Assembly (NCBI RefSeq): GCF_040675875.1
Contig: NZ_JBEGII010000001.1
Location: 1,674,001-1,738,000 of the forward strand
Reading direction: 5' to 3'
DNA from: Microbacterium sp. LWO12-1.2
GTDB taxonomy: Bacteria > Actinomycetota > Actinomycetes > Actinomycetales > Microbacteriaceae
DNA length: 64,000 bases
Shown here: piece after piece, positions 26,352-35,319 of the stretch
Layout: every line of letters starts with the position of its first letter
Numbering within the stretch: position 1 is the first letter of the stretch
Translations under genes and position numbers: made by a program
The notes under the pieces: model-generated
What the model was told of the DNA's origin: nothing
Seen by the model: only the letters and a program-made list of their open reading frames with translations
Database searches by the model: none

Positions 26352-27507
26352 GGGTCCCAGACTCTTCGACCGTGAAGAGTGCGCTCTCCGCGGTCAGCCC
26401 CGGCCCGAACGCCATGGCGGCCACACGCTCGCCCGGCTGCGCACCCTCCTGCTCCAGGATGCGCTTCAGCACGAACAGCACGGTCGCGCTGGACATGTTG
26501 CCGTTCTCGCGGAGCACCTCCCTGGCCGGATGCAGTTGCGCATCGCTCAGGTGCAGTCGATCCTGCACCCGATCCAGGATGCTGCGGCCCCCGGGATGGA
26601 TCGCCCAGTGCGCGACGCGCTCGCCGATCGCCCCGCCGTCGAAGGCCGAGACCAGGCCGTCCTCCCTGGCGTAGAGCGGGCGAAGAGCGTCGATGATGGT
26701 CTCGCCGATGATCTGCGGCACCGAGGTCGACAGGATCATCTCGAACCCGGAGTCGCCGATCATCCATGCCATGTCGCTCTCGCCCTGTGGAGCGATCGCG
26801 GTGTGGAATCCGTCCAGCCGCAGGCCGGCCACCACGGATGGGAGGGAGCGCGCGGTCACGATGCCGGCTGCCGCCCCGTCTGCGAACAGCGAGGAGGCCA
26901 CGATCGTGTCGGGGTCATCGGAGGAACGCAGATGCAGTGTGCACAGCTCGACGCTGACGATCAGGACGACCGCATCCTGGTCGGCCGCACAGAACTGGCT
27001 CGCCGCGCGCAGAGCGGGCATCGCCGCGTAGCACCCCATGAAACCGAGGTGATAGCGCTGCACACCGTCGCTCAGCCCGAGCGCGCGCGCGATCTCGTAG
27101 TCGGGGCCGGGGGCGAAGAAGCCGGTGCACGACACCGTGATGACATGCGTGATGTCGCTCGCCGAGATGTCCGGATCCGCCTCGACCGCGCGGCGGGCCG
27201 CAGCGACGAAGAGCGGGAAGGCCTCACGGACGTAGACCTCATTGCGTGTCTTCGTGCTCGGAGACAACAGGCCGCCGGTCGCGCGGTCGAAGAACACCGG
27301 GTTCTCGGTCGCGGCGGTCAGCGACAACTCGTCGATCACGGTATGGCGGGTGTCGATGCCCGAGACGTTGAAGGATGTGGAGACGATCCGTTTGGCCAAC
27401 CGGCCCAGGTCGGGCTGCGAGCCGAAGACATCACGGACCTCGTCCTGCCGCAGCACCGTGTCGGGAACGATCGTCTGGAGTGATCTCAGCACGGCAGGGC
27501 GACTCAT
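26341..27507 (-). CDS. Type III polyketide synthase (chalcone/stilbene synthase family)
   Basis: Homodimeric ketosynthase that extends acyl-CoA starters with malonyl-CoA to alkylpyrones or alkylresorcinols. From the ATG at 27507, 388 aa. The catalytic triad is visible: Cys159 in YHLGFMGCYAAMPALRAA, His in WAIHPGGRSIL, Asn in ENGNMSSATVLFVLK. It also has ITVSCTGFFAPGPDYEIA and the C-terminal MAFGPGLTAESALF. An in-frame TTG at 27519 would add four residues; no strong ribosome site decides between them. First gene of the T3PKS-MT-FAD operon. Confidence 0.94.
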   Translation of the reverse strand: MSRPAVLRSLQTIVPDTVLRQDEVRDVFGSQPDLGRLAKRIVSTSFNVSGIDTRHTVIDELSLTAATENPVFFDRATGGLLSPSTKTRNEVYVREAFPLFVAAARRAVEADPDISASDITHVITVSCTGFFAPGPDYEIARALGLSDGVQRYHLGFMGCYAAMPALRAASQFCAADQDAVVLIVSVELCTLHLRSSDDPDTIVASSLFADGAAAGIVTARSLPSVVAGLRLDGFHTAIAPQGESDMAWMIGDSGFEMILSTSVPQIIGETIIDALRPLYAREDGLVSAFDGGAIGERVAHWAIHPGGRSILDRVQDRLHLSDAQLHPAREVLRENGNMSSATVLFVLKRILEQEGAQPGERVAAMAFGPGLTAESALFTVEESGTRGA

Positions 27508-27578
27508 GATGTCACTCAAGCATGCCGCCGGTCAGGGCGGAAGGGGCTTGCGTGCCTTGTCGCTGTCTGCGAAGCGAG

Positions 27579-28193
27579 TCAGAATCCCAGGGCGCGCGCG
27601 AGCTTGGAACCGGAGGCGGAGTCGCGTCCGCCGGCTGCGCGCACCGCGCGCTCGACCGCGGCGAAGAAGGACTCCCTACCCGCGAGATCCGCCGGCGCTG
27701 CCGGACCGAGCTCCATCTCCCACTCGCGCCATTCGCGCTGCACGCCCAGGCGCAGATCGGTGGCGCGGACGTGATCGTCGACGAACTCCGCCACGACACC
27801 GTCGGGCCCGGTGAGGAGATAGGCCGTGCGGTCGTTCTCGATGCGGGCGAGCGGGGTCAGCGGCGCTGTGGTCCAGCGGGCGATCGTGGTCGCGACGGCC
27901 TCAGGAAGACCCTCTCCCTCACCGAGGGGCCAGCCGAGTTCGAGTCGGCCGTCGCCCTCCCGCGGGCCCTTCACGTGCCAGCCCTCGTCCGGACCTCCGG
28001 TGCGGCGGCGTAGAGCCACCCCTTCGCGGGCGAGTGCTCCGTCTTCGGTGTCGAAGTAGCGGGCATCGAGCGCACGCGCCTCCCCCGCCGTCACGGCATC
28101 GACCCCCGGGATCCCCTGCCAGAGCGGCAGCGGCGTGGCGACGTCGACGTCGTACTTGCGCTCGACCTCGACCGTACGAGACGGCTCAGTCAT
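27579..28193 (-). CDS. CYTH-domain protein
   Basis: 204 aa. The N-terminal VEVERKYDVD is the CYTH ExExK signature for binding triphosphate and metal, followed by ARYFDTEDGALAREGVALRRRTGG, GWHVKGPREGDGRLE, IENDRTAYLL and EWREWEMELG, the alternating charged strands of the triphosphate tunnel. CYTH proteins include thiamine-triphosphatase, inorganic triphosphatase and class IV adenylate cyclase; bacterial stand-alone forms are mostly triphosphatases. The ATG overlaps the upstream 70-aa gene by 8 nt. No CHAD domain is attached. Confidence 0.9.
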   Translation of the reverse strand: MTEPSRTVEVERKYDVDVATPLPLWQGIPGVDAVTAGEARALDARYFDTEDGALAREGVALRRRTGGPDEGWHVKGPREGDGRLELGWPLGEGEGLPEAVATTIARWTTAPLTPLARIENDRTAYLLTGPDGVVAEFVDDHVRATDLRLGVQREWREWEMELGPAAPADLAGRESFFAAVERAVRAAGGRDSASGSKLARALGF

Positions 28194-28398
28194 CCGAAGG
28201 ACTGATGTCCTCGAGCGCCTCGTCGTACCAGTAGTCGATCTCGGTGGGACCGTCTGCGGAGCCGGTGTTCGTCGGCTCGCCGCGGCGGTTGTACACCACC
28301 TGCGTCTCGCTGTAGGGGACGATCAGCTTGTCGTCCGCATCGCCCAGAGGAATGATCTGCCCGTCCAGCGGGCCGCCGTGAAGTCGCGCGAGTGCCAT
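28186..28398 (-). CDS. Conserved small hypothetical protein (70 aa)
   Basis: 70-aa protein of unknown function beginning MALARLHGGPLDGQIIPLGDADDKLIVPYSE; it ends with an acidic tail. The LHGGPLDGQ start recurs in small actinobacterial response or phage-like proteins, but I cannot assign a role. It overlaps the downstream CYTH gene by 8 nt, so the two probably form an operon. Coding is supported by strand-consistent overlap and lack of a competing frame. Confidence 0.7.
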   Translation of the reverse strand: MALARLHGGPLDGQIIPLGDADDKLIVPYSETQVVYNRRGEPTNTGSADGPTEIDYWYDEALEDISPSDD

Positions 28399-28453
28399 GA
28401 CATCACCCTAGCCCCGACCTCCCCCGAAGAGGCGAGGACGAGCGGCGTTCCCT

Positions 28454-28924
28454 TCAGGGGAACACGATGCCCACGACAGCGCCGGCGATCATCCACGGTC
28501 CGAAGGCGATGCGCGTCTTGCCGTCTGCACGGCGCAGCACGATCAGCATCAGCGCGTAGAACGCCCCGAGCACGAAGGCCGAGGCTGCCCCCACCGCCAG
28601 CTCCTGCCAGCCGTGCCACCCGAGGAGGAGTCCGATGACAGTGGCGAGCTTGACATCACCTCCCCCCATCCCTGCGGGGCTGACCAGTCGCAGCACGGCG
28701 TAGAAGCCGCCGAGGATCAGCGCTCCCAGGAGGGCGCGGACCAGACTGAGCGTCCCACCGGCGACCACCGCGTCGAGGAGCACGAGCATGAGCAGTCCCG
28801 CCAACGTCGGCAGCACGATGCGATTCGGCAGCCGATGCGTGCGGGCGTCGATCACGATCAACCAGACTCCGATACCGACCAGCGCCAGATGGGCGAGGGC
28901 CACGAGCACGGTGCGCAGATCCAT
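28454..28924 (-). CDS. Prepilin peptidase (type IV leader peptidase, TadV/CpaA type)
   Basis: 156-aa polytopic membrane aspartic protease. The first catalytic Asp lies in WLIVIDARTHRLPNRIVLP, the second in GMGGGDVKLATVIGLLLGWHGW, both just after membrane helices, as in the family. It is a short form without the N-terminal methyltransferase domain, typical of Tad/Flp pilus systems. No pilin, secretion ATPase or tad gene is visible in this window, so it may serve a distant cluster. Starts at the ATG at 28924; the 167 bp before the divergent imuA' gene hold both promoters. Confidence 0.9.
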   Translation of the reverse strand: MDLRTVLVALAHLALVGIGVWLIVIDARTHRLPNRIVLPTLAGLLMLVLLDAVVAGGTLSLVRALLGALILGGFYAVLRLVSPAGMGGGDVKLATVIGLLLGWHGWQELAVGAASAFVLGAFYALMLIVLRRADGKTRIAFGPWMIAGAVVGIVFP

Positions 28925-29065
28925 GTCCGCAGGCTAGGAGAACCTCGCTCCGCGTGTCGGACGGCTGTGGATAACCGCGTCGCAGGTCCGCATCGCCCCT
29001 GCTCCACAGCCTGTTCCCGCGATGTCCGATGTACGAATTATCGTGATCGGAACGACTTGCTTTAT

Positions 29066-29081
29066 TCGAATATATCTTCGA
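29066..29081. promoter_or_regulatory. SOS box (LexA operator) of the imuA'-imuB-dnaE2 operon
   Basis: TCGAATATATCTTCGA is a 16-bp palindrome-like site matching the actinobacterial LexA consensus TCGAAC-N4-GTTCGA at 10 of 12 positions. It ends 10 nt before the imuA' ATG and overlaps a possible -10 (TATATC), as expected for repression by LexA. Confidence 0.78.
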
Positions 29082-29091
29082 GGATGGAATC

Positions 29092-29925
29092 ATGGGGATC
29101 GGGCTCGATGCGGTGACCGCGCTCTCTCCGACGGGCGACTCCCGCGCCGGAGAGGTGCTACGACTGCGCCGCGAGATCAGCAGGATGCAGCGTCGCCGCA
29201 GCGACGATGCGCTGCTCCCCCTCGATCCCGCATTCGCCTCGTTGCTGCCGGAGGAGGGGCTGCTGACCGGCACCGCGTACACCGTCTCCCCCTCGCCGAG
29301 TCTGGTGCTCGCCCTGCTCAGCGCCGCCTCACGCAAGGGACACTGGAGCGCTGTCGTGGGCATGCCGACACTGGGCGTGGAGGCCGCAGCCGCCTTCGGG
29401 ATCGACCTCTCCCGGCTGATCCTCGTCCCCGAGCCCGCCGAACGCTGGCTCGCCGCGACCTCCGCCCTCGCCGAGGTCGTCCCCCTGATCGTCGTCCAGC
29501 CGGGAAGCCGCGCACGTGATGCCGACGTCTCGCGTCTGAACGCACGTCTGCGCGACCGCGGCTGCACGCTGCTCGTCGCCGAATCCTCCGCCGGAGAATG
29601 GCCGCAGAGCGAGGGTTCGATCCGCATCGACGACCCGCACTGGCATGGCCTCGGTGCTGGCTGGGGGCTGCTCTCCGACTGCACGGTCACGGTCACCGCC
29701 CGCACCAGGCGCGCCCCCATGCCCTCTCGCGTGCAGGTGCGCCTCCCCGGCAGTCGCGGCATCGTCGAGCCGTTCATCGCCGAACAGCAAGGCGTCGAGC
29801 AGCGGGACATCGAGCAGTCGCTGCGAGGACCCGAGCTCACCGCGCTGCCGTCCCTGTCCTCCGAGGCCTCCCCGCGGAACACCATCCCCGACCTCGAGCT
29901 CTCCCTCTGGGCGGAGGCCGGATGA
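29092..29925 (+). CDS. imuA': Mutasome accessory protein ImuA'
   Basis: 277-aa RecA-fold-like protein at the start of the ImuA'-ImuB-DnaE2 translesion cassette (Rv3395c-like). Visible: LRREISRMQRRR, LLTGTAYTVSPSPSLVLALLSAASRKGHWSAVVGMPTLGVEAAAAFGIDLSRLILV, a RecA-like core without an intact Walker A. In Mycobacterium ImuA' is needed for DnaE2-dependent damage-induced mutagenesis and recruits RecA. The stop overlaps the imuB start by 4 nt (ATGA), and an SOS box lies directly upstream. ATG start with GAGG 8 nt upstream. Confidence 0.9.
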   Translation: MGIGLDAVTALSPTGDSRAGEVLRLRREISRMQRRRSDDALLPLDPAFASLLPEEGLLTGTAYTVSPSPSLVLALLSAASRKGHWSAVVGMPTLGVEAAAAFGIDLSRLILVPEPAERWLAATSALAEVVPLIVVQPGSRARDADVSRLNARLRDRGCTLLVAESSAGEWPQSEGSIRIDDPHWHGLGAGWGLLSDCTVTVTARTRRAPMPSRVQVRLPGSRGIVEPFIAEQQGVEQRDIEQSLRGPELTALPSLSSEASPRNTIPDLELSLWAEAG

Positions 29926-31460
29926 ACGCACCACTCCGCGTCCTCGTGCTGTGGTTCCCCGACTGGCCGCTGCGCGCCGCCCTCGGCGGGCCGCCACCAC
30001 ACCCACCCACCGCGCTGGTGCAGGCGAACGCCGTCGTGGCCTGCACTGCCTCGGCGCGGGAGCACGGCGTGCGGTCGGGGCAGCGACGACGGGTCGCCCA
30101 GGGGCACCTCTCCTCCCTGCAGATCCTGCCCCACGACGCCTCCCGCGACGAGCGCGCCTTCCTCCCCGTGCTGCAGCTCATCGAGAAGCACGCGCCAGGG
30201 GTCGCCCAGCTCCGCCCCGGGCTGGCCGTGCTGCGTGCCAGGGGCATCGCCCGCTATCACGGCGGCGAGGCGGAAGCGGCGGAGGCACTCGCCGCCATCC
30301 TCACGGAGGGGGGTCTGCCCGAAGTACGCATCGGGGTCGCGGACGGTCCCTTCACCGCCGAGATCGCAGCCAGAGGGCCTCGGCCCCGTACCGTCGTCCC
30401 CGCCGGACTGTCGAAGGACTTCCTGGCCCCGTATCCCGTGCAGGTGCTGCGAGACGAGCAGATCCCCGACCTCCTGATCAGGCTGGGGGTGCGCACGCTC
30501 GGCGAGTTCACGGCGCTCCCGGCTCTCGAGGTACGCGACCGTTTCGGCGAGCGCGGAGCGCGACTGCATGCTCTCGCCGGCGGCGCGGATTCACGGCCGT
30601 TGACCCCGCGTCCACCCGACCCCGAGCTGGTGCGCAGCGTGGAGTTCGAGACCCCTCTGGCTGGAGCCGACCAGGTGGCCTTCGCCGTGCGGCAGACCGC
30701 CGACGGGGTGCTGGTGGCCCTGGGCGAGGCGTCGCTCGTGTGCACCGAGGTGCGGATCGACCTGACCGATGACAACGGACTGGTGTTCTCCCGCGCCTGG
30801 CTGCATCCGACCTGCTTCGACGCCTCCGATCTGGTCGACCGCATCCGCTGGCAGCTCGAGTCCCTGGCCGCGCAGAACGCGAAGGATCCGGTCGACGAGG
30901 CCAGGGCGTTCGGCGGCATCGCCGCGGTGCGCATCGTTCCCGTCGCGGTGGACGACGCGGCCCATCATCAGCCGGGACTGTTCGGTTCGGGCACGGATGA
31001 GCGTCTGCACCATGCCGTCTCCCGGGTGCAGACGATGCTCGGTCACGAGGGAGTGGTCACCGCCGCGCTCTCGGGTGGGCGCTGGCTCGCCGACCGACAG
31101 GTGCTCACCCCGTGGGGAGAGCGTGCGGTCGCCCCGCGTGATCCTGCTCGCCCCTGGCCGGGGAGTCTGCCCGCTCCGCTCCCCGCCGAGGTGTTCCGCC
31201 CTCCGCGCCCCATCGGAGTGGACGCGGCAGACGGGGGCGGGATCAGCGTCGATGAACGCGGGGCGCTCTCCGCCGCCCCCGCGCGCATCGACGGGAGCGC
31301 CGTGCAGGGGTGGGCAGGTCCGTGGCCGATCCATGAGCACCGGTGGGCGGCAGGCGGAGGCAAGAAGGGCCATCGGCTGCAGATCGTCGATGACCACGAC
31401 CGCGCCTGGTTGGTGTTCTGCACCGGCGAACGCTGGTGGGCTGAGGGGAGGTACCGCTGA
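29922..31460 (+). CDS. imuB: Y-family-like mutasome hub protein ImuB
   Basis: 512-aa Y-family polymerase homologue that lacks the catalytic acidic residues: where active polymerases have DxDxFFA it reads LVLWFPDWPLRAAL. Finger and little-finger regions are recognisable (GIARYHGGEAEAAEALAAIL, VRIGVADGPFTAEIAA, LIRLGVRTLGEFTALPALEVRDRFGERGARLHALAGG). A C-terminal OB-like segment ends RLQIVDDHDRAWLVFCTGERWWAEGRYR. ImuB acts as a scaffold tying DnaE2 to the beta clamp. Its stop shares one base with the dnaE2 start (TGATG). Confidence 0.93.
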   Translation: MNAPLRVLVLWFPDWPLRAALGGPPPHPPTALVQANAVVACTASAREHGVRSGQRRRVAQGHLSSLQILPHDASRDERAFLPVLQLIEKHAPGVAQLRPGLAVLRARGIARYHGGEAEAAEALAAILTEGGLPEVRIGVADGPFTAEIAARGPRPRTVVPAGLSKDFLAPYPVQVLRDEQIPDLLIRLGVRTLGEFTALPALEVRDRFGERGARLHALAGGADSRPLTPRPPDPELVRSVEFETPLAGADQVAFAVRQTADGVLVALGEASLVCTEVRIDLTDDNGLVFSRAWLHPTCFDASDLVDRIRWQLESLAAQNAKDPVDEARAFGGIAAVRIVPVAVDDAAHHQPGLFGSGTDERLHHAVSRVQTMLGHEGVVTAALSGGRWLADRQVLTPWGERAVAPRDPARPWPGSLPAPLPAEVFRPPRPIGVDAADGGGISVDERGALSAAPARIDGSAVQGWAGPWPIHEHRWAAGGGKKGHRLQIVDDHDRAWLVFCTGERWWAEGRYR

Positions 31461-34400
31461 TGGGCTGGCACAATCCGCCCCTGTCCTGGAACGAGCTGGA
31501 GCGCACGCTCAGCGGGGAGGAGCCCCCTGCGCACCCGACCGTCGCCGAGCCCCGAGGAGGGCGCGCCGACCCCGGACCGGTGAGCCGAAGACGACAGCGG
31601 ACCCCACCCGCCCCCATCCCCCGCCCCGCGGATGCCGTGCCCTACGCCGAGCTGCACGCGCACTCCTCCTATTCCTTCCTCGACGGCGCCTCGTCGCCCG
31701 AGGAGCTTCTCGCAGAGGCCGAACGGCTCGGCCTCACGGCTCTGGCGCTCACGGATCATGACGGCTTCTACGGGGCTGCCCGCTTCGCTGAGGTCGCCGA
31801 CCTCATGGAGGCGCCGTTGCAGACCGTGTTCGGCGCCGAGCTGTCGCTCGAACTGCCCGCTCCACAGCGGGGCACCCCCGATCCGCTGGGAGAGCATCTG
31901 CTGGTCCTCGCCCGCGGGATGGAGGGGTATCACCGGCTGTCGGGTGCCATCACCACCGCCCAACTGCGCGGTGGCGAGAAGGGGCGTCCCGTCTACGACC
32001 TCGACGAACTCGCGGCGAGCGCGGGCGGTCAGTGGACGATCCTCACCGGATGCCGCAAGGGCAGCGTGCGCCGGGGACTGGAGCGCGGGGACGCGGAGAC
32101 TCCGCTCCGCCTGCTCGTCGACCTGTTCGGCGCGGATCACGTCGCCGTCGAGCTCTTCGACCACGGCGACCCGCAGGACAGCCGCCGCAACGACGCCCTC
32201 GCCGAGCTCGCCACCCGGATGCATCTGCCGGTGGTGGCGACGAACAATGTGCACTATGCGACGCCGGCCCGTGCCCCACTGGCTGAGGCCGTCGCCGCGG
32301 TGCGAGCGGTGCGCAGCATGGACGATCTCGATGGCTGGCTCCCCGCTCACGGCGGCGCACACCTGCGCAGCGGCGCGGAGATGACGGCACGCTTCCGGCG
32401 CTACCCCGGAGCGATCTCCTACGGTCTCGAGCTGGCTGCCGCGTCGGCCTTCCCGTTGCGCAGGGCCCGGCCTGCCCTTCCGCAGCAGGAGGTGCCGGAT
32501 GGGCACACGCCGATGAGCTGGCTGCGCTCCCTGGTCTGGGAGGCCGTGCCCACGAAGTACCCGCGCCTGGATGACGACGGTCGGCGCCGCATCGGCCGCG
32601 AGCTCGACGTCATCGAGGAGAAGGACTTCCCGGGGTACTTCCTCATCGTGCATGACATCGTCGCGGAGGCTCGCCGGCGCGGCATCCTCTGCCAGGGGCG
32701 CGGGTCGGCCGCGGCGAGCGCCGTCTGCTATCTGCTGGGGATCACCGCCGTGGATCCGATCCTCTACAAACTCCCATTCGAACGCTTCCTCGCGACCACC
32801 CGTCAGGAAGAGCCGGACATCGATGTGGACTTCGACTCCCGTCGGCGCGAGGAGATCATCCAGTGGGTGTATCGCCGCTACGGGCGCGAGCGGGCGGCGC
32901 AGGTCGCGAACGTCATCCAGTACCGCCCGAAGAACGCCGTACGCGACATGGCCAGGGCTCTCGGGTTCTCCCCCGGCCAGCAGGACGCGTGGTCGCGGCA
33001 GGTCGACGGGTGGAGCACAGGGCTGGAGGTCGCCGACGAGCATGACATCCCCGCGAACGTGATCGAGTACGCGGGCGAGCTGTTGAAGGCACCCCGCCAT
33101 CTCGGCATCCACTCCGGCGGGATGGTGCTCACCGCCCGCCCCGTCGGCGAGGTCGTTCCCGTGGAGCACGCCCGGATGGAGGATCGCACCGTCATCCAGT
33201 GGGACAAGGACGACGCGGCGTGGATGGGGCTGGTGAAATTCGACCTGCTGGGATTGGGGATGCTCGCCGCCCTGCAGCACTGCTTCGATCTGATCCACGA
33301 GGCCACAGGCGAGAGATGGACTCTGGAGACCATCCCGAAGGAGGAGCCCGCCGTCTACGACATGCTCTGCCGCGCGGACTCGATCGGGGTGTTCCAGGTC
33401 GAGTCCCGTGCCCAGATCGGCCTGCTCCCCCGCCTGCAGCCGCGGAGCTTCTACGACCTCACGATCCAGATCGCCCTGATCCGGCCCGGCCCCATCCAGG
33501 GCGGAGCAGTGCACCCCTTCGTACGCCGCAAGATGGCGAAGGACCGCAACGACGAGGAGAACCGGGAACGGATGGCACGAGGCGAGAAGCCGGTGGACTT
33601 CTCGATCCCCTACCCGCACCCCGATCTGGAGGACATCCTGAAGCGGACCCTGGGCATCCCGATCTTCCAGGAGCAGCTGATCCAGATGGCGACCGCCGTG
33701 GGCGACTGCACGGCCGACGAGGCCGATCTGCTGCGGCGGGCCATGGGCTCCAAGCGTGGTCTCGAGAAGATCGAGAAGGTCAAGGCGAAGCTCTATGCCG
33801 GGATGACGAGGCGCGGCCTGATCGGCGACGATGCCGACCGCATCTACGCGCAGATCCAGGCGTTCGCGAACTTCGGCTTCGCCGAGTCGCACTCCCTGTC
33901 GTTCGCCCTGCTCGTCTACGCCAGCTCCTGGGTGAAGCTGCACTATCCCGGAGCGTTCCTGGCGGGGCTCCTGCGCTCCCAGCCGATGGGCTTCTACTCG
34001 GCGGCGACGCTCACCGCCGATGCGCGGCGCCATGGCGTGGAGGTACGGCGTCCCGATCTGCAGACCTCGGGGGCGACCGAGACGATGGAACCGCTCACCG
34101 CGGTCACGCCGCACACCCCCACCGGTCTCGACTCCTGCCTCGCGGATCCGCAGCCCCCCACGCTGCGCTTCAACAGGGAGGCTCCGGACGAGGCCGCAGC
34201 TCACCGCAGAGACGGCGGGTATGCCGTGCGCCTAGGGCTCGGCGGGGTACGCGGGATCGGCGCCCCACTGGCAGAGCGGATCGTCGCCGAGCGTGAGGAG
34301 AACGGCCCCTACCGCGACCTGCATGATCTGGTGCGGCGCACGGATGCCACCGCCGCGCAGCTGGAAGCACTCGCCACCGCCGGAGCCTTCGCCTGTCTCG

Positions 34401-34924
34401 GGCTGGAGCGGAGGGAGGCGATCTGGCTCGCAGGTGCCGCAGCCGAGGACCGTGCCCGATTCCTGCCGGGCACGACGGTGTCGGTGCAGCCGCCGCTGTT
34501 CTCCGATCAGACCAGCTACGAGCAGCTCTCGGCTGACCTCTGGGCGACCGGTGTCTCCACCGACGACCATCCGATGGCGCACTTCCGCTCGGCGCTCACG
34601 GAGCGCGGAGTGCTCACGGCACTGGATCTGCAGGAGCACGAGGTAGGCCGCCGGATCGAAGTCGCCGGGCTCGTCACGCACCGCCAGCGTCCGGCGACGG
34701 CCGCTGGTGTCACCTTCGTGAACCTTGAGGACGAGAGCGGTCTGGTCAACGTCGTCTGCTCGACGGGTGTGTGGAATCGCTACCGCCGCGTTGCACGCGA
34801 CTCCCCTGCGCTGATCATCCGCGGCATCCTCGAGCGTTCACCCGAGGGCGTGGTGAACGTGCTGGCCGACGCTTTCGAGGATCTGCGCACGGGCCTGACC
34901 CATCGCTCACGGGACTTCCGATGA
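31460..34924 (+). CDS. dnaE2: Error-prone C-family DNA polymerase DnaE2 (ImuC)
   Basis: 1154-aa alpha-subunit-type polymerase for damage-induced mutagenesis. N-terminal PHP domain (YAELHAHSSYSFLDGASSPEEL, residues 62-83). The polymerase palm includes the catalytic EPDIDVDFDSRRREE (about residue 451) and CQGRGSAAASAVCYLLGIT. Helix-hairpin-helix region LGGVRGIGAPLAERIV, then a C-terminal OB domain (RRIEVAGLVTHRQRP, VTFVNLEDESGLVNVVC). The DnaE2 length and short N-terminal extension before PHP separate it from replicative DnaE1. Third gene of the SOS-controlled, overlapping mutasome operon. Confidence 0.96.
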   Translation: MGWHNPPLSWNELERTLSGEEPPAHPTVAEPRGGRADPGPVSRRRQRTPPAPIPRPADAVPYAELHAHSSYSFLDGASSPEELLAEAERLGLTALALTDHDGFYGAARFAEVADLMEAPLQTVFGAELSLELPAPQRGTPDPLGEHLLVLARGMEGYHRLSGAITTAQLRGGEKGRPVYDLDELAASAGGQWTILTGCRKGSVRRGLERGDAETPLRLLVDLFGADHVAVELFDHGDPQDSRRNDALAELATRMHLPVVATNNVHYATPARAPLAEAVAAVRAVRSMDDLDGWLPAHGGAHLRSGAEMTARFRRYPGAISYGLELAAASAFPLRRARPALPQQEVPDGHTPMSWLRSLVWEAVPTKYPRLDDDGRRRIGRELDVIEEKDFPGYFLIVHDIVAEARRRGILCQGRGSAAASAVCYLLGITAVDPILYKLPFERFLATTRQEEPDIDVDFDSRRREEIIQWVYRRYGRERAAQVANVIQYRPKNAVRDMARALGFSPGQQDAWSRQVDGWSTGLEVADEHDIPANVIEYAGELLKAPRHLGIHSGGMVLTARPVGEVVPVEHARMEDRTVIQWDKDDAAWMGLVKFDLLGLGMLAALQHCFDLIHEATGERWTLETIPKEEPAVYDMLCRADSIGVFQVESRAQIGLLPRLQPRSFYDLTIQIALIRPGPIQGGAVHPFVRRKMAKDRNDEENRERMARGEKPVDFSIPYPHPDLEDILKRTLGIPIFQEQLIQMATAVGDCTADEADLLRRAMGSKRGLEKIEKVKAKLYAGMTRRGLIGDDADRIYAQIQAFANFGFAESHSLSFALLVYASSWVKLHYPGAFLAGLLRSQPMGFYSAATLTADARRHGVEVRRPDLQTSGATETMEPLTAVTPHTPTGLDSCLADPQPPTLRFNREAPDEAAAHRRDGGYAVRLGLGGVRGIGAPLAERIVAEREENGPYRDLHDLVRRTDATAAQLEALATAGAFACLGLERREAIWLAGAAAEDRARFLPGTTVSVQPPLFSDQTSYEQLSADLWATGVSTDDHPMAHFRSALTERGVLTALDLQEHEVGRRIEVAGLVTHRQRPATAAGVTFVNLEDESGLVNVVCSTGVWNRYRRVARDSPALIIRGILERSPEGVVNVLADAFEDLRTGLTHRSRDFR

Positions 34925-34935
34925 CCGATGCGGCA

Positions 34936-35319
34936 TCACCAGAACCGCTCAGGCTCCTCCGCCGGAGGACGATCGCTCCCGCCCCAGCGGTCGGCCTCCG
35001 CCTTCGCCGCATCCGCTGCCGCATCTGCGCCGCGCAACGCCACCTTCGCCCCCACCTCACCGGGTCCGAGGGGATCGACCATGAAGACCGTGCGCGCACC
35101 GCGGTCGCCGAAGATCACCGTGCACTCGAGGACCCGCCCCACCCAGCGCGCGAGATCACCCCGCGGCTCTTCCGCACGCCGGTAGTGGATGCCGGTGTCC
35201 AGGTCGAGAAGGGACAGGAGCACCGGCTCCTGGGTGAGCGGATCGACGCGCTCGGTCACCTCGACCCGATGGCCGGTGGGGATCGCGACCTGAGCTGCAA
35301 ACACGAGCGTTCTGTCCAT
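34936..35319 (-). CDS. Conserved hypothetical protein (127 aa)
   Basis: 127-aa soluble protein with no recognised domain: MDRTLVFAAQVAIPTGHRVEV, beta-rich middle part (LLSLLDLDTGIHYRRAEEPRGDLARWVGRVLECTVIFGDRGARTVFMV), and an Ala/acidic helical tail. Convergent with dnaE2 (12-nt gap), divergent from the helR leader. Coding is supported by a clear ribosome site (AGGTGGAG) before the ATG at 35319 and its intact frame. Function unknown. Confidence 0.72.
   Translation of the reverse strand: MDRTLVFAAQVAIPTGHRVEVTERVDPLTQEPVLLSLLDLDTGIHYRRAEEPRGDLARWVGRVLECTVIFGDRGARTVFMVDPLGPGEVGAKVALRGADAAADAAKAEADRWGGSDRPPAEEPERFW

Noticed and set aside
28656..30569. 637-aa minus-strand open frame
   Set aside because: Arg/Ser-rich sequence antisense to imuA' and imuB and to the prepilin peptidase region; a high-GC shadow frame.
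31043..34204. 1053-aa minus-strand open frame
   Set aside because: Antisense to dnaE2, whose motifs are complete; composition typical of a shadow.
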